The translations under genes were made by a program, and so were the position numbers. A stretch of 14,328 nt of DNA, taken from positions 1 through 14,328 of the forward strand of contig CALAEZ010000302.1 of NCBI GenBank assembly GCA_937891125.1. Reading direction: 5' to 3'. Positions 13,205 through 14,328 of this stretch are shown in pieces. Under the pieces are notes generated by a model. That model made no database searches and had not been told where the DNA came from. It saw only the letters and a list, made by a program, of their open reading frames with translations. Position 1 is the first letter of the stretch, and each line of letters opens with the position of its first letter. This stretch comes from an uncultured Treponema sp. (lineage in GTDB: Bacteria; Spirochaetota; Spirochaetia; Treponematales; Treponemataceae).

Positions 13205-14328
13205 ATGAAACGTTTCTGTCTTATTGCAATGTTCTGTTTTTTTTCGGCAGGGCTTTTTGCGCAGTCGCTTGCCGCTTCGCAGGCTTCTACACGTGTTACG
13301 TCAGATATGGAAAAAGAAGCAGTGTCGGAAAGCATCCAGCTGATTGCAGACCCGCAGCTTGCCATGTCGGTGCCTGACTATCCGGTGACGGCGGGCGATG
13401 TGTATACGCTTGCTTTCGCTGCCGGCTCAACACCGGTCAGCTACTCAATTCCTGTTGATTCAACTTATAAGATTCGTGTTGCAAATCTCGGCGTCTTAAA
13501 CTGCAAGGGACTGACGTACAATCAGCTTAAGACGCAGATTGACTCTCTTGTTACGCGAAACTACCCGATGGGCGGCGTTCAGTTTGTGCTTACCGCTCCA
13601 GCCGTGTTTCTGGTAAGCATTTCTGGCGAAGTGAACTGTGCGACAGAGCGCAAGGCATGGGCGCTGACGCGTCTTTCGTCGTTTGTGACGGCAAGCCTTA
13701 CAAATTATTCTTCGACAAGAAAGGTGACTGTTGTTTCAGAAGCGGGCGAGTCAAAGGATTATGATTTGTACAAGGCGCAGCGTGACGGCGATTTTACGCA
13801 GGATCCTTACCTGCGTCCCGGTGACAAGATTGTCATTAACCGCTTTGACCGCCTCGTGACTGTCAGCGGCGCTGTTGAGCGCCCGGGAAAATATGAAATT
13901 CTTCCGGGCGAGAACTTAAAGGAGCTTGTCGAACTGTATGGCAACGGGCTTGCTCCGCTTGCAGATACGAGCCGTATCGAGCTGTATCGCAGGCTTTCAG
14001 GGGAAGCGGGCGCAGGAAAAAAAAGTTATCTGAATGGCAAAAATATAGTTGACAACTATGAACTCAAAAATTACGATTCTATCTCTATTGCTTCCTACTC
14101 TGACTTGATGCCTGTTGTCTACGTTGAGGGGGCCGTTGAGGGGGCCGTTGAGGGGGTAAGTCTGGAGACGTCTAGCCGCATCGTCGCTTCGTTTAATGAA
14201 GGCGAAGATTACGCCTACTTTGTGCGGCGTAACAAGGCATGGTTCTCCGCAGTTTCTGACGTGGCTAATGCGTATATAGTCCGCGGAGACAAAATCATTC
14301 CGATGGACTTGAGCCTGATGCTCTATGA
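13205..14328 (+). CDS. Wza/OPX-like polysaccharide export protein with SLBB domains, 3' end cut off
   Basis: The frame is open from ATG 13205 to the window edge (374 codons visible). It begins with a clear signal peptide (MKRFCLIAMFCFFSAGLFAQ, cleavage likely after LFA), not a lipobox, unlike classical Wza lipoproteins. A polysaccharide-export domain covers about 56-130 (DYPVTAGDVYTLAF; YKIRVANLGVLNCKGLTYNQLK), followed by SLBB-type beta-grasp units: about 133-190 (VFLVSISGEV), about 216-265 (RLVTVSGAVERPGKYEILPGENLKELVELYG, the clearest), and one starting near 303 (PVVYVEGAVEG). The third carries an in-frame tandem repeat at residues 307-318. The start has AGGA six bases upstream, inside the end of the Wzz gene. 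With the Wzz protein it should form an envelope-spanning conduit for an exopolysaccharide or capsule. The missing C-terminus should hold the membrane-spanning segment, if there is one. Confidence 0.87.
   Translation, partial: MKRFCLIAMFCFFSAGLFAQSLAASQASTRVTSDMEKEAVSESIQLIADPQLAMSVPDYPVTAGDVYTLAFAAGSTPVSYSIPVDSTYKIRVANLGVLNCKGLTYNQLKTQIDSLVTRNYPMGGVQFVLTAPAVFLVSISGEVNCATERKAWALTRLSSFVTASLTNYSSTRKVTVVSEAGESKDYDLYKAQRDGDFTQDPYLRPGDKIVINRFDRLVTVSGAVERPGKYEILPGENLKELVELYGNGLAPLADTSRIELYRRLSGEAGAGKKSYLNGKNIVDNYELKNYDSISIASYSDLMPVVYVEGAVEGAVEGVSLETSSRIVASFNEGEDYAYFVRRNKAWFSAVSDVANAYIVRGDKIIPMDLSLMLY
14123..14158 (+). repeat. 12-base tandem repeat, three copies, inside the export gene
   Basis: GTTGAGGGGGCC occurs at 14123-14134 and 14135-14146, and again at 14147-14158 with the last two bases changed (GTTGAGGGGGTA). 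Each unit encodes Val-Glu-Gly-Ala (the last Val-Glu-Gly-Val). Because the unit is 12 bases, copy-number changes keep the frame. Confidence 0.95.

Noticed and set aside
14123..14158. CRISPR-like or mobile-element repeat
   Set aside because: The units are 12 bases, contiguous and in frame within a coding sequence, with no spacers.

Overview
The window looks like chromosome of a spirochaete, most likely a Treponema. The left edge carries a flagellar filament outer-layer (sheath) protein of the FlaA family, which is a hallmark of periplasmic flagella. The other genes fit a host-associated or gut/oral treponeme. This assignment rests on protein-level recognition only; no 16S or other marker gene is present. 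Eight protein genes were found (two cut by the window edges), and no RNA genes, insertion sequences or CRISPR.

Layout. (1) 1-981 (+): 3' part of flaA, closed by a strong intrinsic terminator at 1007-1038. (2) 1074-2339 (+): a single-domain RelA/SpoT-type alarmone synthetase fused to C-terminal TPR repeats. (3) 2317-10671 (-): a four-gene block read leftwards, with a Gfo/Idh/MocA oxidoreductase, a DUF5107+TPR protein, a glycoside hydrolase family 2-like enzyme and an AraC-family regulator. Gaps after the second and third genes are 2 and 17 bases, so these genes are probably one operon for cytoplasmic breakdown of a glycoside. A good promoter (CTGACA-17-TACACT, minus strand) precedes it, overlapped by two copies of GCACAGTG exactly 20 bases apart, a plausible operator. 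(4) 10801-11862 (+): a divergent, unrecognised exported protein. (5) 11863-12167: a 305-base gap rich in inverted repeats. (6) 12168-14328 (+): a two-gene cell-surface polysaccharide unit, a Wzz-type polysaccharide co-polymerase and a Wza/OPX-type SLBB export protein cut by the right edge. The export gene contains a three-copy 12-base in-frame tandem repeat.

How the parts work together. The minus-strand block resembles a self-regulated sugar island: oxidoreductase and DUF5107 protein may modify or sense a sugar, the GH2 enzyme would cleave a glycosidic bond, and the AraC protein would report inducer levels. No transporter is visible, so uptake must be encoded elsewhere. The Wzz/OPX pair would set chain length and carry a polysaccharide towards the outer membrane, and further genes of that locus are expected to the right. 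A recurrent feature is that all three plus-strand genes whose starts are visible behind an intergenic region lack a convincing Shine-Dalgarno sequence and instead have a -10-like hexamer 6-7 bases before the start codon, suggesting leaderless or near-leaderless mRNAs; the minus-strand genes mostly have good Shine-Dalgarno sequences.
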